Shown here piece by piece: positions 22,946 through 33,864 of a stretch of DNA of 64,000 nt. A model generated the notes under the pieces. It was given only the letters and a program-made list of their open reading frames with translations, was not told the DNA's origin and ran no database searches. Within the stretch, counting starts at the first letter, position 1; each line of letters starts with the position of its first letter. Source of the stretch: Cladocopium goreaui (taxonomy: Eukaryota > Sar > Dinophyceae > Suessiales > Symbiodiniaceae); assembly GCA_947184155.2 (NCBI GenBank), contig CAMXCT020006445.1:1016723-1080722 (forward strand), read 5' to 3'. Position numbers and translations under genes: made by a program.

Positions 22946-23196
22946 GTATGTGTGGTCTTTTTTTATGTTTCATCATGGTTCCCACCAGTCACTTTATCAC
23001 TTTATAAACTATATAAACTATCAGCAGTGAGAAAAGGAGTGACTCCAAGTATAGCAACTCCAAATTTAGATAGAAACTCGGAAATCCGGAAAGTCTGAAG
23101 CAGATATCATCTACAACATCCTGGAAAGGGGCTTCTATGCTATCCTATCTTTTTGGGGGGTCCCGGCTTTATCCATGCGCTCGCCCTGCCGCCAAG

Positions 23197-23340
23197 GTTG
23201 TGCCAGGTGGTGAAACCATTGAGCGCAAGCCAATTCATCACCATGGTTGGGGTCTCAAACCTGAGGGTTTGGAAGTTGGGGAGTGGCTATCATTGCTTGC
23301 CCTATTGAAGACCCTACATATGGGACACCAAAACGCATAG
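23197..23340 (+). CDS. candidate terminal exon
   Basis: Open from a GCCAAG acceptor to TAG at 23338-23340. It contains PGGETIERKPIHHHGWGLKP and EVGEWLSLLALLKTLHMG. Its phase does not match the exon at 22816-22945 directly, so a missed exon or another gene is implied. Confidence 0.35.
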   Translation, partial: VVPGGETIERKPIHHHGWGLKPEGLEVGEWLSLLALLKTLHMGHQNA

Positions 23341-24303
23341 ATCTAGTACTGACAAAGGGATGTCTAAGGGTTATTTTACATTAGGATTAATTATTGGGGG
23401 GATGGATTTGTAGGGAAGACGCTTTGTTGTTGGTTGGATTGGTTGAGGGCTTGGCAAGATAAGCGTTTTTTACACCTGGTTTTGATGATGCGCCTCAAGA
23501 CTATGGAAGACAGAAAGAGTGCTCATGGTTGAAATAATCAGTCACAAAGTCCTGGAGAGTCTGAAGACTTTTTCGCCAACATGTTTAATACCCATTCTTA
23601 GAGACTTTGTTTGAAAGGACAATAGTTTGATGGCTGCTTGGTGTGGGGAATTCGTTGACGGGAGATATGCCTTGCTCTCACCAGGTGTGGCTCGCTTTCC
23701 CTTGGGGCCTCTACTGGAGTTGGAAGCTCTGAGTTTTCCTGGGATGACTTGGGAAGGACTTGGATGACCTAGGGATGGATGGTAAGGATAAGGACTGTAA
23801 GGAGTTCCAACGTCTCAACGGTCAATAAGACTTCAAGAGTGAATGAGACAGACTGAAAAATGTCAATGTTTTGCGACTTGCGGATTTTTGAACATGGTTG
23901 AAGCATGTGGGTTTATTTGTGCACCTTGTTGAATGGGAATGCCCAATCAAACCACCTGTTTTACAGCAAAAGAAGCGATAGAGTCAGAGCAAGCGCAGCA
24001 CTTCACCTGAAATTCATCGTGCAATCCTAAGCAACTCAGGCTGGAGACGTGCAGCCGGCTGCAGCTTAAGCCTTTCCATCGCTTGTGCTTTTGATGACCT
24101 GTTGACTTATTGAATGGATTTGGCTTAGGTGACCACTGCGACAAATTTGAATTTGAATCGTAAATTCATTGGCGATCAGCTTAGCACTATCCATTGAATA
24201 TGGTGTTGCAGGTTTAAGTTCTTGATGATTTAGCCAACATTTCTGGCTCATGCCACATGCCATTTTTGTTGAAGATCACCTTCCAATCCCCCATCATTGC
24301 CAG
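23341..24303. other. spacer without a supported gene
   Basis: Non-coding in appearance; open frames on both strands are short and lack splice context. Confidence 0.35.
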
Positions 24304-24731
24304 GTTGGAGTTAGCGTTGCGCTCCGACGTGTGTCCCTTCCGTGGAGACAAGAAGAAGCGACGGGTTCGGAGACCTCAGCAAAACGGAACGGAGTGGAGG
24401 CAGTCTTTTCAAGGTGGATGTGGTCAATTCAGGGCTGCCTCAAGAAAGGTATGATTGATGGTGATTGTTCATTTTTCGAGTTATTTATTCGTTGACTTAT
24501 GCTTCATCAAAACGATGCTTTCGAAGAGCCAAGAATATGATGTCCCTCAAGCAGTTCCTCGGTACCCCATTTGCTGAGGCCGAAGCTTTGAGTGCAGACC
24601 TCAGGTGGTCGTACTTTGCAAAGGGCCCAGGTGATGAGAACCTCCCAGAAGATCCCAGAAGCGTCGCATATCGCCCCCATACCAACCCCAATAGTGTTGA
24701 GAATTTGCGGGAAGCTTATGGGAGTAATTAG
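24304..24731 (+). CDS. unrecognised gene, last two exons
   Basis: Exon 24304-24448 (acceptor GCCAG, donor GTATGA) joins in phase to 24534-24731, which ends in TAG. The first carries a basic patch, FRGDKKKRRVRRPQQNG, that could bind nucleic acid or act as a nuclear signal. The second reads SLKQFLGTPFAEAEALSADL then RWSYFAKGPGDENLPEDPRS. No domain is recognised. The next gene candidate starts about 850 bp downstream on the same strand. Confidence 0.5.
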
Positions 24732-25577
24732 TGGATGTCCCTGAAAACAATCCAGCAACTCAGTTGCTTTCAGGGTGCTTCACCTCTGATGTTGATATAA
24801 CTAACATCCTTGGATGGCCCTGGATCAAGTGGATAGCGAGACATCATGCCTAAGATCTTTCAGTTGGAGAAGTGTTGATATCTCTGAGGTATAGATAGCT
24901 TGCATGCCTCTGGACTTCTGGATGAAGAAGGCCGGGTTTATGTTGCAACAATCTGCAGCAGTCGGGCAGACAGTTGTCTTATGGTGAAGACTGAGACTAC
25001 AGGGGCGTTGTAGCCCATGGGTTTTAAATGCAGCATGTGTTTGCATTTTCAAAGTTATTTTGAGATGCCGAATTAATGGACCACAATTCCCTTCCTCATG
25101 TAGTGTCCATCCATCTCCCCCATGCGCGATTAGGACGCCAGAAGATGGCACGGCGAGAAGGCAGGAGAAAGCTGACAGATAGAAGTAACAGCGGATCAGG
25201 AAGGATTGGGTTCCCCATGCCATCCGAATCCATGTAGGGCCTATGTTTCCCTACATGTGTTTAGGGTAAGAGTGGTAACTGTAAGACAAGCTAAGGGCCA
25301 TACTTGTGTGATTTGGGTTTGTGATGGATTGTTTTTCCTGTCTGCACGGAGTTGCAATATATATATAGTCTAGTAGAGAGACACAGCTAAGACACTCAAA
25401 GTACCCATAAAATGTATATGTTAACATATTATTTTAACATAATGGTAACAGTACCCAGCATGTGTGTGTTGCCCCCAGACTCTTATGTTGGTGGCACCAG
25501 ACTTATTCAACGTGTGGGGTAACATGCCGAGTTTTGTAGGTAAGTGAAGTGTCCAGATAGGGATAACTTGGTTTCAG

Positions 25578-26333
25578 CGGTCCCCTCGAAATGAACAGCA
25601 ACCGGAGCTCGTTCAAGTTCTTCAAGCCATCATCGCCCTATGGTCCTGCATCTTGGAGGCCTTGACAAGCGAGAGGATACCACCGACTATCACTCTCTGG
25701 GCACTGTTTGTGACTCAGTCCGCTTTAAATATGTTTGGTGTGTTGGGACTGGCAGTGGCTAGTTCACATCATCAATGGCACTTCCAAATAACTAAGGGTC
25801 TTTGGCCTTTACTGTAGGGATTTCGGGACTGTGATTGTGAGACCTTTGGCCCTGAACCATCCTCGACCTCGCGAGTGATAATATGACATCTTTGGAAGAT
25901 AGTACTAGAACTTGTTCAATTTTTATCGTCCCAAAGTCAGTCTATCAGTGAGCTGCTGTCATTCTCCAAGGTGTGCACACTTCGAGCTGCTCTGGCAGTT
26001 CCAGTGCCCAAGTCTACCGGAATTGATGCATTCCTTCGCCTCTTGAGTAGAACAGGTGACCAGTATTTCATATGGAATTTGCCGTTTGCATGGATGCATT
26101 ATTAGTCGATGCTGGAGCGCGTGTTGTTTTTTTTATTGATCAAATTTTGGTCACCAAATGATAATCTTACTTTGTGCTTTCGGTCCTTGTTTTCCACTGT
26201 AGTCACCATTCATTGCCCCATAGCAATAGCCGGGCCGAGACATGTGCGGGAGGTACCAAAGCACCTTCAAATCCAGGAGGAAGAGGAGCAGGTGTTTGAA
26301 GAGCAGTTCAGCCTGTTTCATCAGAAACCATAA
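25578..26333 (+). CDS. unrecognised gene, last three exons
   Basis: Three exons agree in phase: 25578-25709 (donor GTGACT), 25941-26055 (donor GTGACC) and 26203-26333 ending in TAA. Stretches seen are PELVQVLQAIIALWSCILEA (a hydrophobic helix), LLSFSKVCTLRAALAVPVPK, TGIDAFLRLLSRTG and an acidic tail QIQEEEEQVFEEQFSLF. The helix-rich character suggests an alpha-helical scaffold, but I recognise no family. All three acceptors are preceded by pyrimidine-rich tracts. Confidence 0.55.
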
Positions 26334-27440
26334 CCCCACAGAGAATTGCGTCTTAGGTGTTTAGTGCCATGACAATGGGGGATTTGGGTCTTCCGAGGGG
26401 GGCCAACACCCCATTAAGCAGTAGCCAACCAGCGGAACTCATCGTTGGGTTTTGACCATTGCTAAGGAGTTGCTTTGTGGTTTGACCAGTGGTGTTTGTT
26501 TCATCCCATGACTGAGAAAGTGACCCCAACTGATTTTTGTGGAGGCTATCGGAGGCTATGCTATGCGGCAACCACCTAATTATGACATTATGATTGAACT
26601 TGTGTGTTTTATGGAGCCGGTGATTGCAAAACCACCTTGCTGACATTCTTTGACTCCTTCGTGCTGCAAACCTGTCCCCACAAACGGCCAAAGGAACTCT
26701 GGCCGATTGCGTAACCTTTTGTCATCTCAGTGAATTTCAATTTCCACGCCCAAAGATGGAATGATGATTCCACCACCAGCAATTCATTTCTCATGGTAGT
26801 GGCATGGTTTTTGTTGGTCACTGGTCAGTTGCCCAGCCACAGGTGCATCACAAACACTGGGAAACCACTGAGCATGCCGCCGGCGAGGGTCATGTCTTCT
26901 CCCCAGAGTCACAGGGTTGGAGTTTGAGCATTGATCAAATGTGTAGACCTTGGAGAATTGTATTCTACCGCGTGACTATTTTAGCAAAACACATGGAGGA
27001 ATGCACGATCCAGTCTTGGGTGAACAGGTTTGGGGGGGGCCAAACTTTCCCACTTCATGGTCTACAGTGTCTACAGAGTCTACTGAAACCAGGGGAAGCA
27101 GATGGGATCAACATGGATCAACAGATGAGTCGATGACACTGCAGGTGTTCACAGCCAAGAACCTGCGTTCTCAGCCATCGGTGGGATTCTCATTGGGTAC
27201 ATTTGGAAGGACCATGGACCATGGTGCTGTGCTGGAAAGGGCGAGACCAGAAACATGAGAACTTTCAGGGCATATGAAATACCATTCCAGGAAGTCAAGA
27301 GCTGAATTGGGTTGATAAGTAAGAAATAGTTTGCAGATATTGATTTCACATCTTATTTCCCGAAAAAGAACCGTGGAGTGATGTGGAGTGTAAACGTCTA
27401 GGCATGTCTAAACCAATGTAGGGATGGGTCAACACCTATT

Positions 27441-27623
27441 TTGATGTTCACCACGGTACTGGCCCAGTCTCCCTCGGCCTCACCGACGAAGTGGGCGCCG
27501 AAAGCGGAGCCGTGCCGCGCGAAGGTGGGTGACGCCCGGGGCCCTGGCAGCGACGGTGGTGGGCCTTTGGCGATGTACACAAGGGCAGAAGATGACAAGT
27601 TGAGACATGGTGAAATGTCTTGA
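27441..27623. other. GC-rich island, coding strand ambiguous
   Basis: At 27450-27560 GC content rises sharply. Plus reads SPTKWAPKAEPCRAK before a GTGGGT donor; minus reads ARHGSAFGAHFVGEAEGDWA. Both are protein-like, so an exon is likely but its strand is not decided. Confidence 0.3.
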
Positions 27624-28278
27624 CACCTCTTGAATCTTGAACCATGTTTTTGGATGTTTTTGGATGTTTTTGGCATTTTTTGATCTTGGGCTTGGGGTTT
27701 GCCCCAACTTCCAGCAATTATCTTGGGATGGATGGCGGGGTGGGCAGTGTCACCTGTTTAAGTAGAAATTGAAAGGGATGCTGTGGCTATTGTTCCCCAT
27801 GCATGTAAGGGAGGAAATGTCCCTTCAACGCCCCAGATCAACGAACACCCAACCCTACCAATTAAGGGGGTCTTTGATAGTTTGATCAAGGGAATCTTGG
27901 GCGGTCCCCAGGACATAGGTAACTTCCCAATTTCAGCCCTAATCTGGGTCCCAATCTGGGTCAATCAACAAGAACCACCACGCGTTTATTGCTTTTCTCA
28001 AACCATCTCGGGGAGGGGGTTCCCATCTCCAGGCTGTGGGGCCTTGGAGGCGCAATCAACAAGAGGCTGCTGAGGACATTGCATGTTGTAAGGGCAGTGG
28101 GTCATGGGTCCTGTTGAAGGGGAGAGGTGCTTTTAGAGTGTTTGTGTTGTTTCTGCTCGATGGCTTTGCTCAACTCGCAGGAAAAAATGTATCGGCTGAT
28201 CAAAGGCAACTTCAGCTCAGAAGTCATTTGCCAAATTTATATGTTATATTTTTTATATAGGACTAGTCTTTGATGTGA

Positions 28279-29493
28279 ATGGCATGCTGCCCGCGGAAGC
28301 GAGGACAATGGGTTTGTGTGGCCTGCGCTTTGCTATCGCTTTGTTGGTTTCATGCCCGGACTTTTGCAAAGCCTCCTCAAGTATCTGCGAAGCCTCGTCT
28401 ATGCTGGCAGGTTAGCAACTATGGGCGGTGTAAAAAAATGAGTGGCACGATTTCGCATGGTTGCCGGGCAGCATCTGGCTACCGCGTAGTGATGATAGAA
28501 CGGAAGGTCTACATGGTTCATCGCCTGGTTAAGTTTGCTTTTCACGGGCCTCCTCGGAATGACCAGGCATGGCAAGTGAACCATTTGGATGGCAACAAGT
28601 CGAACAATCACTTGGACAATTTACACTACGCAACCCCAAGTGAAAATTCGAAGCACTCCTTTGCCAGCGGATCGAGGCAATGTGGGGGTCTCAAACTGTC
28701 CATGCCAGTGATGTGGAGAGCTTTCGGGGTGTCAAGATGGACTACTAGCCCAGCCATTACAGCGGCAGCAAAATGTTTGGGTTTCAGCCGGCATACCGTT
28801 TCGAAGTGCTGTCACAAACAACGGTCAGCCAAAGGTATTGAGTTTCAGTTTGCACGTGAAACTTCAAGTCTGGGCTGTGCCGACCCTGAAGCCTGGAGGA
28901 CGATTCGCGACCCAAGGTCGGGAAATGTGTGTGGTGGCAGACAGGTAAGTTCCCTTGGTCGTTTGAGGTTGAGAGGTGGCCGGATTTCCAAAGGGTCAGA
29001 AACTGCAGAGGGATATTTTGTCACTTGCTTGCCTTGTTTGCAGCAAAGGCGTGTTTTTGTGCACCGTTTGGTCGCAGCAGCTTTCCTTGGAGACCCACCC
29101 AGCCCTGAGCGCACACACATCAATCACAAGGATGGGGATAAGCGAAACAACAATGTTGACAATCTCGAGTATGTGACGCCTGCAGAGAACAAAGCTCACT
29201 ACCACGCTAATGCAATTTGCCAGCGTGGCGGGTCCGATGTTAAGGCAGTTGAGAGCAGAGTCAGTGGCGGCGGCCGTGGCCGGTGGATCTGGCATCGTTC
29301 TATCAAAAAGGCGGCAGAAACGTTAGGCGTCGATTCTAGCAACATTTGCAAGAGCATCACCGGATGCCTTAGACAGACAGGCGGCTACGAGTTTAGATTG
29401 TCAGCCACCAATGCCGCAGAAGATCTTCCAGGTGAAGAGTGGCGGGATGTCAACCTCACCCTGCACCTCCGAGACAGAGCGGCGCGAAGATGA
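28279..29493 (+). CDS. tandem NUMOD4-HNH-NUMOD1 protein 2, with hydrophobic N-terminal signal
   Basis: Intronless, 404 residues, same architecture as the genes at 14727 and 31631. Unlike them it starts with a basic cap and a hydrophobic segment (WVCVACALLSLCWFHA, residues 11-26) followed by a basic, acid-free stretch: a signal peptide or anchor, and in this group a possible bipartite plastid signal. Module 1: WQVSNYGR at 43-50, HNH with VNHLDGNKSNN and NLHYATPSENSKH (about 80-126), NUMOD1-like 155-192. Module 2: EAWRTIRDP...VSSLGR (204-250), HNH with INHKDGDKRNN and NLEYVTPAENKAH (260-307), NUMOD1-like about 345-378. The conserved HNH residues are present in both modules, so it is the best candidate for an active nuclease. 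The C-terminus repeats the module start (PGEEWRDVNL). No spliced-leader remnant was clear upstream. Confidence 0.85.
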   Translation: MACCPRKRGQWVCVACALLSLCWFHARTFAKPPQVSAKPRLCWQVSNYGRCKKMSGTISHGCRAASGYRVVMIERKVYMVHRLVKFAFHGPPRNDQAWQVNHLDGNKSNNHLDNLHYATPSENSKHSFASGSRQCGGLKLSMPVMWRAFGVSRWTTSPAITAAAKCLGFSRHTVSKCCHKQRSAKGIEFQFARETSSLGCADPEAWRTIRDPRSGNVCGGRQVSSLGRLRLRGGRISKGSETAEGYFVTCLPCLQQRRVFVHRLVAAAFLGDPPSPERTHINHKDGDKRNNNVDNLEYVTPAENKAHYHANAICQRGGSDVKAVESRVSGGGRGRWIWHRSIKKAAETLGVDSSNICKSITGCLRQTGGYEFRLSATNAAEDLPGEEWRDVNLTLHLRDRAARR

Positions 29494-29899
29494 ACTCCGA
29501 AGTGATGTTGGGCAGTTCTTGGCTTCAAGATGGCGGAGAGTATGGTGCTGATCACATGGAGTGATGTTGTTTCTTGTAGTTCTTGTTTGGCACACTTGCC
29601 TCAAGGATCTGGTCGGCATGCTTTAGCCTTGTGCATATTCTGCTCAAAAACTGGAGGAAGAGATGTTTACTTTGTGCTTTGCCTTGCTCAAACAACTAAA
29701 TTTCCTAATTATGCAGCATGGCCTTCATGATCCCCTAGATTTTTCCTTTTCTGTCATACCAAACGCCCCAGCCCTTGGACTCAGCGCCTCCAATGTGCCT
29801 GGGTCCAAACTCCGGGGTTCCTTCGTGCATTTTGGGTAGATCCCCAACCATGAAGTTACACGACATAGAGGTTGCAAGATATGGAGATATTATCCGATG

Positions 29900-30469
29900 C
29901 TAAGTTGAAAAGGAAGAAGGCATCAGCAAAAATACATCTCCAGCAATATATTCTCCATTGCTGTTTGATACGCTTTCCCACCAGCATATTTGTGCAGCGG
30001 ATGTGTTCTGAACTGCCTTGATGCAAACATGTTTCCTATAGTCTTTCCACCCATCTTGACCCAAATATCCCACCAATTTGCCACTCTCAGGTTCCAAGCC
30101 ACCCACCACACCACAGAGACGCTTTGCATCCAGGACGAAGAAAAGTTGTTGGCGTCCGAGGACCTGGAGCACACGCAGGCTCTTGGGATGGATGTGGGGC
30201 CCTTGGTGGAAGCTGCCATGGTTGGAGGCGGAGTGAAGTAGCAAAAGCTGGAGGACAATGACAGAAGCCTCCAGAAGTATATACCGTGTTCGTTTTTGAT
30301 GGCAACTTTGGATTGCTTTAGGTGTATTGTTGGTGCTGGTTGTATGTATCAAGCTAGGAGTTGAAACAGAAGCATTTGGAATTTTAAACGGAACAAGAAA
30401 GACATCAGTCAATGAAATAACCATTTGCACAATGAGAAGAGCGCCTAGCCAACACATGTATTGAGACAC
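29900..30469 (-). CDS. possible minus-strand ORF, unrecognised
   Basis: A 189-codon open frame with a hydrophobic N-terminus (MCWLGALLIVQMVISLTDVF) and a compact C-terminal part containing LDAKRLCGVVGGLEPESGKL and VGYLGQDGWKDYRKHVC. The second part reads like real protein; the first could be chance. It sits between HNH genes 2 and 3 in opposite orientation. No family is recognised, and overlapping frames are open too. Confidence 0.3.
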   Translation of the reverse strand: MSQYMCWLGALLIVQMVISLTDVFLVPFKIPNASVSTPSLIHTTSTNNTPKAIQSCHQKRTRYILLEASVIVLQLLLLHSASNHGSFHQGPHIHPKSLRVLQVLGRQQLFFVLDAKRLCGVVGGLEPESGKLVGYLGQDGWKDYRKHVCIKAVQNTSAAQICWWESVSNSNGEYIAGDVFLLMPSSFST

Positions 30470-31587
30470 ACTGTTGAAATGGGAAACTGTTCAGTTGATA
30501 TTTCTTTTTGCCTTCAGCCCTCAGTTTCAAACAATGTGTCGCTTGGGTGAGGTTTGTCAGGCCCTTATTGCGGAGCTTCATGCATCAACCCCCACGTAGC
30601 ATGCCAATGAAACTCCCTGTTTACATGATTTTGTATGTATGTAGGCATCACCTTTCCATGATTCAACAACATCCCTGGCAAAGCTAGCAATACGGAATGA
30701 AGCTATATAGTCACTGAAGTTTTTTCCGATCCTTCCCACCCCTGCTCTATATGTTTCTACACTTGAACCACATGACCCCATGCAGTGTTCAGCAACGGTT
30801 ACATCTACGATATGCTTAGCATGTTTGTCCGACTTATGTTTAAGCAAATAAGGCTCCCACACAAATCTTTATTGGAGGCTTTGATTGGGGAGATGTTCGG
30901 AACCTAAATAAAAACCAAGACCAAGCATACAGTCCCTCGATATAGCTGGAAAGGTAAAAGTTGCTTGACAGCTCAACCTTTAGTCCGACACCTGTTCGGG
31001 CCAGGCTATCGCCCAAGAGTTGATAGATGCCCGGCACTTGGAAGGACCTGAATTTAATTAGTTTGCTATGGATTCACGCCTACTGGGGGTTAGTGGAAGA
31101 AATGTTGTTTCTTTTGTTCCGTTTCAATTTGGTTGCCTTGGGCTTGATGCACTTTGTGGAATTGAATGCGTTTGGAGTTTAAAGATCGTGAGTTGATCGG
31201 GCATGTTGGGACTGCAATTATGCTGTTGGTTGAGTTTTTGAGAGCTGATCTGTTTGGAACAAGCCGTGAGTACGCAGCAATATGTAGTGCAAATAGTGAT
31301 TGGGTCGAGGGTCACAACATGCAGAAGATGTTTGTTTGTCAGCTCCGTGTTTGGGTAATATTTTGTTTGTGTTGTGGAGCCTTCTTTTCCATCAGCGACC
31401 AAGGCCGCTCCGACTGGTGCGAGCAGTGGTGTGGATCTCAAACTGTGTTTCCAGCTGGTAGAGGGTAGCGGGTACCATTAAGATTTGTGCACGGATGTTT
31501 GAAATTTGATTGCATATCTCTATGGAATTGAACGCGCCACCCACAACATCCCACAACCATGTTTACATTCAAATAGAAAATTCAAGA
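30470..31587. other. spacer without a supported gene
   Basis: A plus frame at 31166-31468 contains MLLVEFLRADLFGTSREYA, somewhat protein-like, but no splice sites or family support it. The remainder looks non-coding. Confidence 0.3.
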
Positions 31588-31600
31588 TGCCAGGCTCAAG
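31588..31600 (+). promoter_or_regulatory. possible relict spliced-leader sequence upstream of HNH gene 3
   Basis: TGCCAGGCTCAAG matches the leader's GCCA and GGCTCAAG with TTTT deleted. It ends 30 bases before the ATG at 31631, a position comparable to the match upstream of HNH gene 1. Alone it is weak. Confidence 0.3.
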
Positions 31601-31630
31601 AGCTTCTTCAGGGGTGTATATAATGTTGCA

Positions 31631-32842
31631 ATGGCCACTGTTATCTTGTCAGCATGGCACCGAACTGCTGGTCTTCACTTTGTAGAAAAGGCATGTATGT
31701 TTAGGTGCCTGTCCAGCGAAGTGCGGCAAACATTGAGACTACATGGCAAGCGCTGGCAAGTGAGTTCTGAGGGGCGGTTGTGCAATACTAGGGGTCAAAT
31801 CTCCTATGGAACTTTGCATGCATCTGGCTATCGAACTGTGCATATCAATGGGCAGAATTTCATGGTCCATCGTTTGGTCAAGTTCGGCTTTCACGGCCCA
31901 CCCCCTCATGAGCTTGTTTGGCAGGTGCACCACATAGACCGCAACGCGTCCAACAATCGCCTTCACAACTTGGAATATGTCACACCCAAGGAAAATATGC
32001 AGCAGACTTTCCAAAATCCGATGAGATGCTGCAGTGGGCCGAAGAACTCAAAGCCGGTGATGTGGAGAGCGGCTGGGTCTCAAAGCTGGACACACTGTGA
32101 ATCGGTGACGGTGGCAGCGAAACAACTTGGGATGCACAGCACTACAGTTTCCAGGTCCTGCCGCAATGGTTCCTTGGCAAAAGGGTTCGAGATGCGCTTT
32201 GCAGAGCCAGGAAACGCAGAGCAACAAGCTGTGGAAGAGTGGAAGCCGATGAAGAACCCAAGAACTCGGGTGGCTGCTCCAGATAGAATGGTAAGCTCTT
32301 TGGGTCGGTTGAAGCTGCGAAATGGTCGAATTTCTGGAGGGCACCTGACGGCTCAGGGTTATGTTGTGACCAATTTGTCAGATTGTGGCAGTACAAGTTA
32401 TACATACCTTCACCGTCTTGTGGCAGCTGCCTTCCTCCCAGAACCACTAACTCAACAGCACACACAGGTGAATCACAAAGATGGAGACAAGCGTAACAAT
32501 AGGGTTGAAAACTTGGAGTACGTTACACCAGCGGAGAACATAAAACACCGTTTTGCCAAGGCAGGGACACCTGCCCACAAGTCAGCCGCAAAACCAGTTG
32601 AGAGCAGACCGTGTGACAGCACTTGCAATTGGAGATTGCACGCGTCCATCTCAGCTGCAGCTAACCAGCTCCACGTTAACCCTGGCGGAATTTCCCGATG
32701 CATTCGTGGGAAGTACAAACATGCAGGTGGATATGAGTTCAGGTTGGCAGTTCCACTTCCACAAGCACTCCCTGGTGAAGAATGGCGTGAGGTTGACATT
32801 GATGCACACATCAAGGACAAGGTCTCCAGATGCTCTTGGTGA
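31631..32842 (+). CDS. tandem NUMOD4-HNH-NUMOD1 protein 3, likely mitochondrial
   Basis: Intronless, 403 residues. The N-terminus is basic with FRCLSSE at 24-30, echoing FRQLSSE of protein 1 and resembling a mitochondrial processing site. Module 1: WQVSSEGR (42-49), HNH about 79-126 with VHHIDRNASNN and NLEYVTPKENMQQ, NUMOD1-like 155-191. Module 2: EEWKPMKNP...VSSLGR (202-250), HNH 260-307 with VNHKDGDKRNN and NLEYVTPAENIKH, NUMOD1-like near 340-375. Module 1 has Gln for the last His and Arg for the loop Gly, so it is probably degenerate while module 2 is intact, as in protein 1. The C-terminus ends in PGEEWREVDI. It lies 2.1 kb downstream of gene 2 on the same strand. Confidence 0.85.
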   Translation: MATVILSAWHRTAGLHFVEKACMFRCLSSEVRQTLRLHGKRWQVSSEGRLCNTRGQISYGTLHASGYRTVHINGQNFMVHRLVKFGFHGPPPHELVWQVHHIDRNASNNRLHNLEYVTPKENMQQTFQNPMRCCSGPKNSKPVMWRAAGSQSWTHCESVTVAAKQLGMHSTTVSRSCRNGSLAKGFEMRFAEPGNAEQQAVEEWKPMKNPRTRVAAPDRMVSSLGRLKLRNGRISGGHLTAQGYVVTNLSDCGSTSYTYLHRLVAAAFLPEPLTQQHTQVNHKDGDKRNNRVENLEYVTPAENIKHRFAKAGTPAHKSAAKPVESRPCDSTCNWRLHASISAAANQLHVNPGGISRCIRGKYKHAGGYEFRLAVPLPQALPGEEWREVDIDAHIKDKVSRCSW

Positions 32843-32982
32843 GTGGAAATGCTGCGCGCAAATCGGATCAAATCGGTTTCTGGAGATAAATTTAGGCAAT
32901 CTGCCCCATGCAGACAACTTGCCCCATGAAGACTGCATGTCGAAAAGCTGACTGAAAAGCACAAACATGTTGCAGATCCGGA

Positions 32983-33357
32983 ATGGGCACCCTGTATAGT
33001 ATAGGCAACAAGCGGGACAAAGCATCCCACAAAGTACCATATGCATCCATATGCTGCTTTTCATATTTGTTTCAACTTTCCACCAGGCTTTACATATACG
33101 TTTTTTGCTGCCACATCTTTCCCGAAAAGCACGTCTTGCACCCCCAGAGCTCAAGGCGACAAAATGAGATGGAGCACACGGACAGCTTAAACTGGCAGTA
33201 CTCAATATGCATAGAGTACCCCAACCAGCAGATACCTGCACTGCTTGGCCTAGGCCTGGATTGCCGTTTTGAAAGGTATGGTCGGATCTTCCTGATGTGC
33301 ACTGAAGCCAGGGGCCTTGGCATAGGTAAGTGGGACACTGCAAGCGAGTGGATGTGA
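32983..33357 (+). CDS. possible exon or short ORF, unrecognised
   Basis: The last 60 codons look real: DSLNWQYSICIEYPNQQIPA then LLGLGLDCRFERYGRIFLMC and a TGA at 33355-33357. The first half is less convincing and is probably intron or leader. No family is recognised. It follows HNH gene 3 by 140 bp. Confidence 0.35.
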   Translation: MGTLYSIGNKRDKASHKVPYASICCFSYLFQLSTRLYIYVFCCHIFPEKHVLHPQSSRRQNEMEHTDSLNWQYSICIEYPNQQIPALLGLGLDCRFERYGRIFLMCTEARGLGIGKWDTASEWM

Positions 33358-33864
33358 GTGAGTATATGACCCCAAAAGTTCTACACCAAAAGCGCAGCAA
33401 CTTTTGCGTTTGCTCATGTTTTACCATCTATTTTTTGGGTCAGCATGGGCCACCAGTACTTTGAGCCACATGCGTTTGTGGCACATGCCCAATGTCCTTG
33501 CTAAGAGGGGACAGGACTTCAGAAAAAAGCACGCACTACGGGTGAACATGCTCCCGTGAAAAATGAATCGACGCGAAGACATCTTTTTAAAAGAACGTTT
33601 CATTCCCAGAGCTGTTCACTTGTGCTCAGGGCAGTGACGGTGAGGTCATTCGTGCAGCCTGTTGCCAAGCATGGGAAGGGATATATTTTTTTTTGCTTCA
33701 GCTGTCGCAAACAGAACTATAAGACAGATTCAAAATCCTGCGGTAGAAAACGGCAGATACAGAACCATGATATGCATAAACAACTACCTTATGTATTCCT
33801 GTGTGCCTTTTTGTGAGAATGATGATTGAGCATATGCAACGCTAACGGTGTTATTCTACAGTAG
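33358..33864. other. spacer without a supported gene
   Basis: I see no exon or repeat I can support here. Confidence 0.35.

Noticed and set aside
32048-32465. Minus-strand ORFs over HNH gene 3
   Set aside because: Antisense shadows of a well-supported coding frame.
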